Source: an uncultured Spirochaetales bacterium (GTDB taxonomy: Bacteria > Spirochaetota > Spirochaetia > Sphaerochaetales > Sphaerochaetaceae). From it: DNA of 37,192 bases. The notes beneath the pieces were generated by a model. The model was not told the DNA's origin, did no database searches, and worked only from the letters and a program-made list of their open reading frames with translations. The translations under genes and the position numbers were made by a program. The stretch spans positions 1-37,192 of the forward strand of contig CALXOK010000020.1 in the NCBI GenBank assembly GCA_944390025.1, written 5' to 3'. Positions 25,211-33,027 of this stretch are shown here, one piece after another. Each line of letters begins with the position of its first letter. Positions within the stretch are counted from its first letter, which is position 1.

Positions 25211-25741
25211 TCATTCCAGAGGCTGCAGGCCTTTTATGGAAATATCGACATTGTAGCCCTTGCTGTCCAGATAAGAGAGAATCTCCTCAAGGGAATAGCC
25301 GTCAAGGCCCCTTTCCTCAGTTGAGACGAAATGAACGTTCTGGCTGTCAGCCTGGACAGTCAGCGAAGGAATGATCTCGCTTGTCTGCTTCGGAGAAGAT
25401 CCGAAGAAGGCAAAGCCTCCGATGAAAATCACGAGAACACCGGCAGCGGCCGTGACCATAGAGCCCATGCTCATCTCGAAACGGCGGCGCCAGAAACCGG
25501 GCTTCCTGCTGTCCTCGCTGAAATACTTCTTCTCAAGAAGAGCGAAAGTGGAAGCCTTCCTTGCCTCGATATCAGATTCATCGATACTGTCAGTCTTCAG
25601 GATGTCATTGAGCTTTCTCAGCTTCTGACAGCGGGCACGGCAGGCAGGACAGTGGGCGAGATGCTCCTCTGTCTGGCTTCTGTAAGGCTCCTTGAGCTCC
25701 CCGTCTATATAACTTGACAACATCGCTTCATCAATACACAT
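25211..25741 (-). CDS. anti-sigma factor with zinc-finger domain
   Basis: The 176-residue membrane anti-sigma factor has an N-terminal zf-HC2 domain with the H-x3-C-x2-C motif (H27, C31, C34 in EEHLAHCPACRARC) that binds the ECF sigma factor. A single transmembrane helix spans about 95-114 (MVTAAAGVLVIFIGGFAFFG), and a periplasmic tail of about 60 residues follows. It directly follows the sigma gene with an 11-base overlap. I choose ATG 25741, eight bases after GGGGG, over upstream in-frame starts. Release of the sigma factor by an envelope or redox signal is inferred from the family. Confidence 0.87.
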   Translation of the reverse strand: MCIDEAMLSSYIDGELKEPYRSQTEEHLAHCPACRARCQKLRKLNDILKTDSIDESDIEARKASTFALLEKKYFSEDSRKPGFWRRRFEMSMGSMVTAAAGVLVIFIGGFAFFGSSPKQTSEIIPSLTVQADSQNVHFVSTEERGLDGYSLEEILSYLDSKGYNVDISIKGLQPLE

Positions 25742-26264
25742 ACGCATCATCCCCCGCAAGAGTCTCCTCAAGTTTCTTTCTGGCTCTGTGAACACGAATC
25801 TTCACATTGCCTTCGGAAATACCAAGCACCTTGCCGATGGACTTGTAATCAAGCTCACCATACTCCTTGAGAACAACCACGAGCCTGAGATTCTCAGGCA
25901 GAGAAGAAACTGCCTTACGCACTTCCCTGATTGTCTCACTCTCATCCAGCTCAGCCTGTGCATCATGGCTGTTGGCCGCATTGCCAGCCTTCAGCCTGAC
26001 TTTCTCCATCATTCCGCTTTCACGCTTCACGCGGCGGATATGGTTCAGAGCCAGATTCTTCGCCACCCTGATCAGCCAGTACTTGGCATCATCATCGGAT
26101 GGGAATGTCATGTTCTTCAGATAGAAGCGCTCGAAGCTTTCCTGCACCAGATCTTCCGCAATATCCATGTTGTAGACGACATGGTAGCAGATCTTGAGAA
26201 GCACAGAGTAACAGCTGTCGTACACCCGTCTGAAAGAATCACTGTCCGTACTTTTTATTTCCAT
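25731..26264 (-). CDS. ECF-type RNA polymerase sigma factor
   Basis: The 177-residue sigma factor has region 2 (YDSCYSVLLKICYHVVYNMDIAEDLVQESFERFY, with the DLVQESF core-binding motif) and region 4 (SLPENLRLVVVLKEYGELDYKSIGKVLGISEGNVKIRVHRARKKL helix-turn-helix). A linker without region 3 joins them, as in ECF factors. Its anti-sigma factor overlaps the 3' end. It lies 28 bases after cysS, so part of its expression is probably constitutive read-through. Only a weak AGG precedes the ATG. Confidence 0.93.
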   Translation of the reverse strand: MEIKSTDSDSFRRVYDSCYSVLLKICYHVVYNMDIAEDLVQESFERFYLKNMTFPSDDDAKYWLIRVAKNLALNHIRRVKRESGMMEKVRLKAGNAANSHDAQAELDESETIREVRKAVSSLPENLRLVVVLKEYGELDYKSIGKVLGISEGNVKIRVHRARKKLEETLAGDDAYVY

Positions 26265-26292
26265 AAGCCTAAACGTCTGTCCTCAAAAAAGG

Positions 26293-27696
26293 TTACAGCT
26301 TTTCAAGAGTGGCACCTTTGGGGGTATCCACGACCTTGTAGCCCATAGAGGCAAGCCTTGACCTGATTTCATCGGCGAGTGCGTAGTTCTTCGCCTTCTT
26401 CGCCTCGCTCCTCTGTTCCAGAAGGGAAAGAGCCTCGCTATCAGCCTCCTGAGGCTCCTCTTTTTCCTGAGCCTTTTCAAGACTGAGTCCGAGAATTGAA
26501 TCCATCTCAAGGGCGGCAAGCCACTTCTCTCCGTCGGGGATGGAAGAATCCCTCATCATGGACCACAGGGCGGCAAGCGCCTGAGGGGCCTTGAGGTCGT
26601 TGAACATCGCCTCATAGAAGGCATCAAGATAATGCCTTGCTCCTTCAGAGATGCCATCCGCCTTGGCTCTGCTGCATTCAGCAAGACGGCGCATGAGGGT
26701 CTGCCGTGCGCTTCTTGCCTGATCAAGAGACTCGAAACTGAACTTAAGCTGGCTCCTGTAGTGTCCGCCGAGGCAGAAATAACGGTAGTCAAGCGCATCA
26801 TAGCCCTTCTCTTTCAACAAGGAGAGAGTAAGGAACTCTCCGGATGATTTGCTCATCTTGCCCTTGTCATTGAGAAGGAACTCGCCATGGCACCAGTAGT
26901 TGACCCAAGGTTTCTGGTCAAAGGCCGCCTCGCTCTGTGCAATCTCATTCGTATGATGGACAGGAATCGCATCGATTCCGCCGCAGTGGATATCGAAATG
27001 GGATCCAAGATAGCGGCTACTCATCGCAGAGCACTCAATATGCCATCCGGGATAGCCTGTACCCCAGGGGGAAGGCCACTGCATGGCCTGGTCCTTGAAC
27101 TTGGAGTTCGTGAACCACAGGACAAAGTCCTTGGGATTCCTCTTGTTGGAATCGACCTCAATCCTCGCCCCTTCCTTCAAATCATCAAGGTTGAGTTTAG
27201 CAAGCTTGCCATAATCATCAATCGTGTCGATTGAGAAGTAGACATTTCCGCCTGAGATATAGGTGTGACCGCCCTCCTCAAGCTTCTTTATAATCTCAAT
27301 CATGTCATTGATATGGTCAGTCGCCTTGCATACGATATCTGGGCGGATGATATTGAGATCCTTCTCATCATCGAAAAAGGCCTTTGTGTAATATTCAGCG
27401 ATATCCCAGACAGAGCGGCCGCTCTCACGGGCGCTCTTCTCCATCTTGTCTTCACCGTCATCACCATCACCTGTGAGATGGCCGACATCCGTGATGTTCA
27501 TCACATGGGTCAGGCTGTATCCGGCCTTCACAAGCGTCCTGTGAAGCAGATCCTCGAAGATGAAGGTTCTCAGGTTGCCGATATGAGCAAAGTTGTAGAC
27601 CGTGGGACCACAACAGTAGAGCCCGGCCTTTCCTTCTTCAATCGGAACGAATTCTTTCACAGCACGGCTCATGGTGTCATACAGTCTCACTGTCAT
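26293..27696 (-). CDS. cysS: cysteinyl-tRNA synthetase
   Basis: This class I aminoacyl-tRNA synthetase charges tRNA-Cys; 467 residues, the normal length. The HIGH-type motif HIGN is at 38-41, the zinc-ligand C29 lies in YCCGPTVYN, and GWHIECSAMS and CGGIDAIPVHHTNEIAQ follow. KMSKS is near residue 282 (KGKMSKSSGEF). A DALR-like helical domain follows. AGGAGA precedes the ATG by about seven bases. It heads a transcript that continues into the ECF sigma and anti-sigma genes. Confidence 0.96.
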   Translation of the reverse strand: MTVRLYDTMSRAVKEFVPIEEGKAGLYCCGPTVYNFAHIGNLRTFIFEDLLHRTLVKAGYSLTHVMNITDVGHLTGDGDDGEDKMEKSARESGRSVWDIAEYYTKAFFDDEKDLNIIRPDIVCKATDHINDMIEIIKKLEEGGHTYISGGNVYFSIDTIDDYGKLAKLNLDDLKEGARIEVDSNKRNPKDFVLWFTNSKFKDQAMQWPSPWGTGYPGWHIECSAMSSRYLGSHFDIHCGGIDAIPVHHTNEIAQSEAAFDQKPWVNYWCHGEFLLNDKGKMSKSSGEFLTLSLLKEKGYDALDYRYFCLGGHYRSQLKFSFESLDQARSARQTLMRRLAECSRAKADGISEGARHYLDAFYEAMFNDLKAPQALAALWSMMRDSSIPDGEKWLAALEMDSILGLSLEKAQEKEEPQEADSEALSLLEQRSEAKKAKNYALADEIRSRLASMGYKVVDTPKGATLEKL

Positions 27697-27735
27697 CTGT
27701 CTTTCTCCTTATACACTTGAATATGTCTTTTGATA

Positions 27736-27764
27736 AATGTACGGTTTTTGCTTAGAAAAGGCAA
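27736..27764 (-). promoter_or_regulatory. possible cysS promoter
   Basis: On the minus strand TTGCCT (27759-27764; 4 of 6) and TACATT (27736-27741; 4 of 6) are 17 bases apart, ending 39 bases before the cysS ATG. It lies in the divergent cysS-murB gap. The match is modest. Confidence 0.35.
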
Positions 27765-27789
27765 CGTGGTGATGGTGTAACATATACAT

Positions 27790-28695
27790 ATGAACCTAGT
27801 AGAGATGTTCCATGGAATGACAATGAGAATCGAGACGGATGTGGACATGTCCAGATGCTGCAGCATGGCCACAGGAGGCACTGCCAGCTGTGTCATCTAC
27901 CCGGCCAGCACAGCCGAGCTCGAGGAAGCCGTATGGCGGATCCGCAAGGCAGGAGTCAATGTGATACCCGCCGGAGGTCTCACAAACACGCTGGTAAGCG
28001 ACTTGAGAATTGAAGACATCATACTCTCGACCAGACTGCTCAAGGGCATTGTGATAAAAGGAGACCTGTTCACGGCATGTGCCGGCGAGAAGCTTGATGA
28101 TGTGATCAACAAGTCCATAGAACATCATCTGGGCGGTCTTGAGGAATTCGGTGGCATTCCGGGAACTGTCGGAGGTGCTGTCTTCGGCAATGCAGGAAGC
28201 CAAGGCAAGGACATCTCCACATATTTCTTCTATGCCGACTACCTCACAAAAGAAGGAAGTATCAGGAGAATGCCATCCTACAGTGACGCATTCAGCTACC
28301 GCACCTCACCTTTCAGCAAAGGAGAAATCATCATAACAGCGGCATTCAGGCTCAACCCGATAGGAAGTACTGCCCAGGAGAGGCAGAAAAAGGAAATGTA
28401 TAAAGCGGAACGCATTGAGAAAGGCCAGTTCCGCTACCCGTCTGCCGGCTGCATATTCAAGAATCCTCCCCTGCTTTCCGCAGGCCGCCTGATTGACGAA
28501 TGCGGTCTCAAGGGCTTCAGCCGCAAAGGCGCCATGATATCCCCATACCACGCGAACTTCATCGTCAATGCAGGAGGAGCCACCAGTCAGGCAGTCTATG
28601 AGCTTGCCCTCATCGCACGCAACGCCGTGGCAAAGAAGTTCAATATCGAACTTGAGTGGGAAATAAAGTTCATCGGCGATTTCCCTGACCTCTAG
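27790..28695 (+). CDS. murB: UDP-N-acetylenolpyruvoylglucosamine reductase
   Basis: The FAD enzyme reduces UDP-GlcNAc-enolpyruvate to UDP-MurNAc in peptidoglycan synthesis. It has 301 residues, the size of the short (type II) form. Visible are GGTASCVIYP and AGGLTNTLV (FAD binding), EFGGIPGTVGGAVFGNAGS, YRTSPF and PSAGCIFKNP. The catalytic acid position, usually Ser in PSAGS, is Cys here (C221), a substitution I recall in other MurB proteins. No Shine-Dalgarno precedes ATG 27790; starts six to twelve codons later are possible. The stop overlaps the convergent gene by four bases. Confidence 0.92.
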   Translation: MNLVEMFHGMTMRIETDVDMSRCCSMATGGTASCVIYPASTAELEEAVWRIRKAGVNVIPAGGLTNTLVSDLRIEDIILSTRLLKGIVIKGDLFTACAGEKLDDVINKSIEHHLGGLEEFGGIPGTVGGAVFGNAGSQGKDISTYFFYADYLTKEGSIRRMPSYSDAFSYRTSPFSKGEIIITAAFRLNPIGSTAQERQKKEMYKAERIEKGQFRYPSAGCIFKNPPLLSAGRLIDECGLKGFSRKGAMISPYHANFIVNAGGATSQAVYELALIARNAVAKKFNIELEWEIKFIGDFPDL

Positions 28696-29714
28696 AAATG
28701 TATTGAGAATCTTGAGCTTATCTCTCCGCTGCCTGTCAGCCCTATCGAGAAGGCATAAGAATCTTCTCTCACCTTGTAGTGCACCTCATAGCCTTTTTCC
28801 CTGACAGTGATGCTCACAGGACCGGCATCCCAGGAAATGAAGAATCCCTCACTGCTTTCCCACCCCACACTCACGTCATATACCTCAAGCTCAAGCTTTT
28901 CCTCACATCTCCATTCTCCTTTTTCTGAGTAAAAGGACTCATAACGCGAAGAGACTTTCACTTTATCCAGAAGTGTGTAAGAGCTTTCGCACACTGCTTC
29001 TATCTCGCGATAGGAAGAGCTTCTTGCAGGGTCATTCAGATACCTTAGTCTCATTCTGAAATCCAGCCTGTCGGTATCAAGAGTCAGATACCAGGCCCTG
29101 TGGACATCCGTCTCACGTCCAAGCACATCTGCCTCATTGCCGGTGGCGAAGGCGACTGTCAGTCCTTTGAAAGAAATCCCAGCAGATGCGAAACTGTCGA
29201 TTCCCGTCTCATCCCGGAGACTCAGCTTGAGTGAGGAATGAAGCCAGGATGAGGAATATCCGGTCCTTATGAGCAATGCTCCAAAGCCATGGCGCTCATT
29301 GTGAGAAAGAAAAAGCTCATCATCAGCCTTCCTCTCTCCGCTTAATGCAAGAGCAAACTCAAATCCTTTTATATCAAAGGAAAAGCCTGTAAGTAAGCCC
29401 GGCTCATAAAGGGCAAAGAATCCCGCCTCATCAAAACTAAGAACAAGGCCCTTCACGCTTTCTGTGTCATCCCTGATATGTTCATCCCAGAGATATGAAT
29501 AACTGTCAATCAGAGCGTGTATATGACGGTCTGAGTTTATCTGACCGGCCTTAAGCGGGCCGAAATGGCCCCCGACAGAACCTGAGCTTGTACTGAAAGA
29601 GAAGAACTTTCCCCTGTATACAAGACTAAGGTCAGATGAGTCATATGAAAACGTGTCGGCAGCCGCTGGCAGAAGCATCAACAACAGCAGAATGACAAGT
29701 ACCGGTTTCTTCAT
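28692..29714 (-). CDS. predicted outer-membrane beta-barrel protein
   Basis: The 340-residue protein has a strong signal peptide (MKKPVLVILLLLMLLPAAA, cut about residue 19-20). A run of alternating hydrophobic/polar strands follows and ends in SSRFSIHF, with a C-terminal Phe as in BAM-inserted barrels. There is no cysteine lipobox and no recognised domain. No Shine-Dalgarno is seen upstream. The gene stands alone between convergent murB and divergent ackA. A role in the outer membrane is inferred from architecture only. Confidence 0.72.
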   Translation of the reverse strand: MKKPVLVILLLLMLLPAAADTFSYDSSDLSLVYRGKFFSFSTSSGSVGGHFGPLKAGQINSDRHIHALIDSYSYLWDEHIRDDTESVKGLVLSFDEAGFFALYEPGLLTGFSFDIKGFEFALALSGERKADDELFLSHNERHGFGALLIRTGYSSSWLHSSLKLSLRDETGIDSFASAGISFKGLTVAFATGNEADVLGRETDVHRAWYLTLDTDRLDFRMRLRYLNDPARSSSYREIEAVCESSYTLLDKVKVSSRYESFYSEKGEWRCEEKLELEVYDVSVGWESSEGFFISWDAGPVSITVREKGYEVHYKVREDSYAFSIGLTGSGEISSRFSIHF

Positions 29715-29766
29715 ATGAAGCTATACAAAATTACTGCGGAAATTGACTAAATCACGCGCTCTGTAA

Positions 29767-29812
29767 TTGATAAACTGTCCTAATGGTGGTTAAATGAATT
29801 GTCTGATTCATT
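29767..29812 (+). promoter_or_regulatory. ackA promoter with inverted-repeat operator at the start site
   Basis: TTGATA (29767-29772; 5 of 6) and TTAAAT (29790-29795; 4 of 6) are 17 bases apart. An inverted repeat AATGAAT-N6-ATTCATT (29793-29799 and 29806-29812) covers the end of the -10 and the predicted start near 29802. A repressor bound there would block initiation. Confidence 0.55.
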
Positions 29813-29830
29813 AACAAACAGGAGAAAAAC

Positions 29831-31168
29831 ATGGTTATCCTTACATTGAACTGTGGCAGTTCATCTGCCAAGTATCAGGTATATGACTGGGACAACAAGG
29901 ATGTCCTCAGTGTCGGTGTTGTCGAGCGTATCGGTCTTGAATATTCCACAATCGAGCAGAAGTCCACTGGTAAGCCCGAATACGAGGCAAAGTTCTCAAG
30001 CCCCACTCACATGGAAGCCATCGAGCTGATTCTCAAGATGCTTGTCGACCCTCAGTACGGCTGCATCAAGTCACTTGATGAAATCGGAGCCGTCGGCCAC
30101 CGTGTCCTCCATGGCGGTGAGTATTTCAAGAAGTCCACACTTGTCACGGATGAGGTTATTGAGAAACTGAAGGAAATCATTCCTCTCGGACCTCTTCACA
30201 TGCCTGCCAACATCATGGGCATCGAAGTTGCAAGAAAACTCATGCCGTCAGTTCCTCAGGCAATCATCATGGACACAGCATGGCATCAGACAATGCCAGA
30301 AGAAGCCTATATGTATGCTGTTCCTTATTCCTGGTACAAGGACTACAACGTACGCCGCTATGGCTTCCACGGAACAAGCCACCTCTACTGTGCAAAGAGA
30401 GCCGCAGTCCTTCTGGGCAAGGAAAACAAGGATACGAACGTCATCATCCTCCACATCGGAAACGGTGCCTCTGCCTGTGCTGTAAAAAACGGTGTCTGTG
30501 TTGACACATCAATGGGACTCACACCGCTTGAAGGCCTCGTGATGGGCTCAAGAAGCGGGGATATCGACCCTGCAATCATTCCTTACATCTGCAAGAACCT
30601 CGGTGTCACAGTTGAGGAGATGGACACAATCCTCAACAAGAAATCAGGTCTTGTCGGTCTTTGCGGAAAGTCTGACAGAAGAGATGTCCATCAGGCTGCA
30701 GATGCCGGTGACAAGTTCGCACAGCTGGCAATCAAGATGGAATGCCACAGAATCAAGAAGTACATCGGAGCCTATGCCGCACTTCTCGGAAGAGTTGATG
30801 CTGTTGTCTTCACAGCCGGTGTCGGAGAGATGGGAGAGCACATCAGACGCGGCTCCCTTGAAGGACTTGAAAGTCTTGGCATCAAGCTTGATGAAGCAAA
30901 GAACGACCTTTCTCACTGCCGCAATGCAGAGACATGCATCAGTGCAGACGACTCTCCGGTCAAAGTCTTCGTCATTCCGACAGATGAGGAGCTTGTCATG
31001 ACAGAGGATGCATTCGCACTCATGAACGGCACCTATGATGTCCATACAAACTTCCACTACACTTTTGAGGATCCGGCCTACCTCAACAAGGCTCGTGAAA
31101 GAGGACTCATCGAGAACCTCAAGAAAAAGCCTGAGCTGCAGTCAATCATCGTAAGACCTCAGCTTTGA
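29831..31168 (+). CDS. ackA: acetate kinase
   Basis: The enzyme makes ATP and acetate from acetyl phosphate, the energy-yielding end of acetate fermentation; 445 residues. The N-terminal ILTLNCGSSSAKY, the central FHGTSHLY block, HIGNGASACAVKNG, MGLTPLEGLVMGSRSGDIDP and the late FTAGVGEM segment are all signatures. It is longer than the roughly 400-residue E. coli enzyme, with an extension at the C-terminus (about 410-445). AGGAG lies seven bases before the ATG. No pta gene adjoins it. A clear terminator follows. Confidence 0.96.
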   Translation: MVILTLNCGSSSAKYQVYDWDNKDVLSVGVVERIGLEYSTIEQKSTGKPEYEAKFSSPTHMEAIELILKMLVDPQYGCIKSLDEIGAVGHRVLHGGEYFKKSTLVTDEVIEKLKEIIPLGPLHMPANIMGIEVARKLMPSVPQAIIMDTAWHQTMPEEAYMYAVPYSWYKDYNVRRYGFHGTSHLYCAKRAAVLLGKENKDTNVIILHIGNGASACAVKNGVCVDTSMGLTPLEGLVMGSRSGDIDPAIIPYICKNLGVTVEEMDTILNKKSGLVGLCGKSDRRDVHQAADAGDKFAQLAIKMECHRIKKYIGAYAALLGRVDAVVFTAGVGEMGEHIRRGSLEGLESLGIKLDEAKNDLSHCRNAETCISADDSPVKVFVIPTDEELVMTEDAFALMNGTYDVHTNFHYTFEDPAYLNKARERGLIENLKKKPELQSIIVRPQL

Positions 31169-31175
31169 GCTCATG

Positions 31176-31208
31176 AAGCCCCGGACTGAAAATCTGGGGC
31201 TTTATTAT
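31176..31208 (+). terminator. intrinsic terminator after ackA
   Basis: A ten-pair stem (31176-31185 with 31193-31202, one G-U) encloses a seven-base loop and runs into TTTATTATA. It begins seven bases after the ackA stop. Confidence 0.85.
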
Positions 31209-31214
31209 ACCCTC

Positions 31215-31242
31215 TTTACATTTACAAAACAAATATTATATT
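31215..31242 (+). promoter_or_regulatory. promoter of the RecQ-type helicase gene
   Basis: TTTACA (31215-31220; 5 of 6) and TATATT (31237-31242; 5 of 6) are separated by 16 bases, just after the ackA terminator. The leader to the ATG at 31304 is about 55 bases, AT-rich, without an obvious Shine-Dalgarno. Confidence 0.5.
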
Positions 31243-31303
31243 CCTATTTTGGTCTGTTTTTTTCATATTGCTTATTTCAATGATTTTCAATGTATGACTT
31301 GAT

Positions 31304-32686
31304 ATGGACAATATTACAGACATACAGGAAACAGTCAGCCAGGTTGCAAAGGCAAGATTCGGAATAAGCTATCTCAGACCCTTCCAGCTTCTTATCATCT
31401 CAGCTCTTCTTCAGAAGAGAAAGACAAACATGCTTGCAATACTGCCGACAGGAGGCGGAAAGAGCCTTTGCTTCATGCTTCCTTCCCTCTTTTTCGAAGG
31501 GCTGACAGTAATTGTCTACCCACTTCTTTCATTAATGAATGACCAGAAACGCCGTTTTGACAGTCTTGATATTCCTTCTGCCGTGCTTAAAGGAGGCTTG
31601 AGCCCAGAAGAAAAGAATGAGATTTTCAGAAAACTAAGGAGTAAAGACATAAAAATTCTCATCACAAATATGGAAATGCTCAGCCAGAAGAGAATACAGG
31701 AAAACCTTTCTTCCTTCATGATTTCTCTTCTGGTACTGGATGAAGCGCATACCGTAATCAGCTGGGGAAATACATTCCGTCCTGTATACAAACAACTCGG
31801 ACAAACGACAGAAATGCTGAAACCAGAAAGAATCGTCGCCTTCACAGCGACAAGTGATGAAGAGACAACAAGACAGCTGAAAACTGAAGTCCTTGGAGAA
31901 AACGCTCTTGTAATACAGGGAGGTCTAGACAGGGCAAACATAATCTATCACAGAGTGAATCCTGTCTTTCCTCTTCTTGACATCATTCAAATACTGAAAG
32001 GTGACTCAAAAAGAAGAGCAATCATCTTCACCTCTTCCAGAAAACTCACAGAACACCTTGCAAATCGGCTTTCACATCACTTCAAGACTTACTGTTATCA
32101 TGCAGGACTTATGAAAGAAGAGCGCATCAGGATAGAAAATACTTTCAGGAATGATGAAGGATCTGTACTGGTAAGCACATGTGCTTTCGGAATGGGGGTA
32201 GACTTGCCATCAGTGAGGACCGTGATTCATTACAATCTTCCTCAAAACGCATCCGATTACCTTCAGGAATCAGGACGTGCCGGACGTGACGGGAAAATCT
32301 CACACGCTTATGCTTTCATTGACAATTCCTTTCTTAACAGTCCACTTGAAAACTTGTTCAAAGGTCACAGCTGCTTAAGGGAATCACTAATCACTCTGAT
32401 GGGACAGCACATGGATTCAGCCTGTTCAGGCTGCGATGTCTGTGACAAAAATACATATACTCCACAAGGAGTGAAGGAATTAAGAAGAGCCTTAAGAATA
32501 CCCTATTTAACGACAAGAAAATCACTGATAAGGAAACTCAGGAGAAAAAGACTTTTCAAGCAGCTGACAGTTGATGAGATTGAATATGGAATCAGAAAGT
32601 TAATACGAAATAAACATATAGTAAGAAAATTCAATCGATTAAAATTTAATAAGAAAAAGTTTTATAATGATATTTATTTTATATAA
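31304..32686 (+). CDS. RecQ-type ATP-dependent DNA helicase, short form
   Basis: This is a superfamily 2 helicase of 460 residues. Walker A LPTGGGKS is at 47-54 and DEAH at 146-149. The RecQ aromatic loop appears as VISWGNTFRP, and motif VI is QESGRAGRDG. The RecQ zinc site is intact: one Cys 17 residues before a C-x2-C-x2-C cluster (SACSGCDVCD). Only about 65 residues follow, very Lys/Arg-rich, so the winged helix looks reduced and the HRDC domain is absent. The gene is more AT-rich than its neighbours, most strongly at the 3' end, which may mean acquisition by transfer. I withhold the symbol recQ because paralogues are common. Confidence 0.87.
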   Translation: MDNITDIQETVSQVAKARFGISYLRPFQLLIISALLQKRKTNMLAILPTGGGKSLCFMLPSLFFEGLTVIVYPLLSLMNDQKRRFDSLDIPSAVLKGGLSPEEKNEIFRKLRSKDIKILITNMEMLSQKRIQENLSSFMISLLVLDEAHTVISWGNTFRPVYKQLGQTTEMLKPERIVAFTATSDEETTRQLKTEVLGENALVIQGGLDRANIIYHRVNPVFPLLDIIQILKGDSKRRAIIFTSSRKLTEHLANRLSHHFKTYCYHAGLMKEERIRIENTFRNDEGSVLVSTCAFGMGVDLPSVRTVIHYNLPQNASDYLQESGRAGRDGKISHAYAFIDNSFLNSPLENLFKGHSCLRESLITLMGQHMDSACSGCDVCDKNTYTPQGVKELRRALRIPYLTTRKSLIRKLRRKRLFKQLTVDEIEYGIRKLIRNKHIVRKFNRLKFNKKKFYNDIYFI

Positions 32687-33027
32687 ATATTGTTTAATTT
32701 TTTATTTCTTATTAGTTAATTTCTATCCTGTTAACCATAATAATACAATTGAATTCAATCATGTTTTCATTAAGAATCAAGACCGAAGCCTTTGCAGTCT
32801 CATATGAAATCTTAAAATCCTGATACAGAATATAAAAAACTCTCAATCCACACAAAGGTGCCATAAGGCGCTACGAATTCTTATCCACACCGGATTTGAA
32901 AACCTTTCTTCATCGACTGCATCTTCCAAGACGCACCATCATTCTTGCTTTCCTGCAGTCTTTTCTCCTGTGATTAAATTCTCTCCTGTGTTAGAATGAA
33001 GGAAAACAGTTTCAGGAGAGGATACAG
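32687..33027. other. 341-base AT-rich gap with a DnaA box and galK upstream repeats
   Basis: No gene is seen. The left part (to about 32840) is strongly AT-rich. A perfect DnaA box TTATCCACA lies at 32881-32889 and a weaker CAATCCACA at 32844-32852. Near the right end two direct repeats TCTCCTGTG (32964-32972 and 32982-32990) precede a -10-like TAGAAT (32992-32997) that probably drives galK. Confidence 0.5.

Noticed and set aside
31270..31295. Repeated TTCAATG upstream of the helicase gene as a repeat array
   Set aside because: There are only two copies in AT-rich sequence, as expected by chance.
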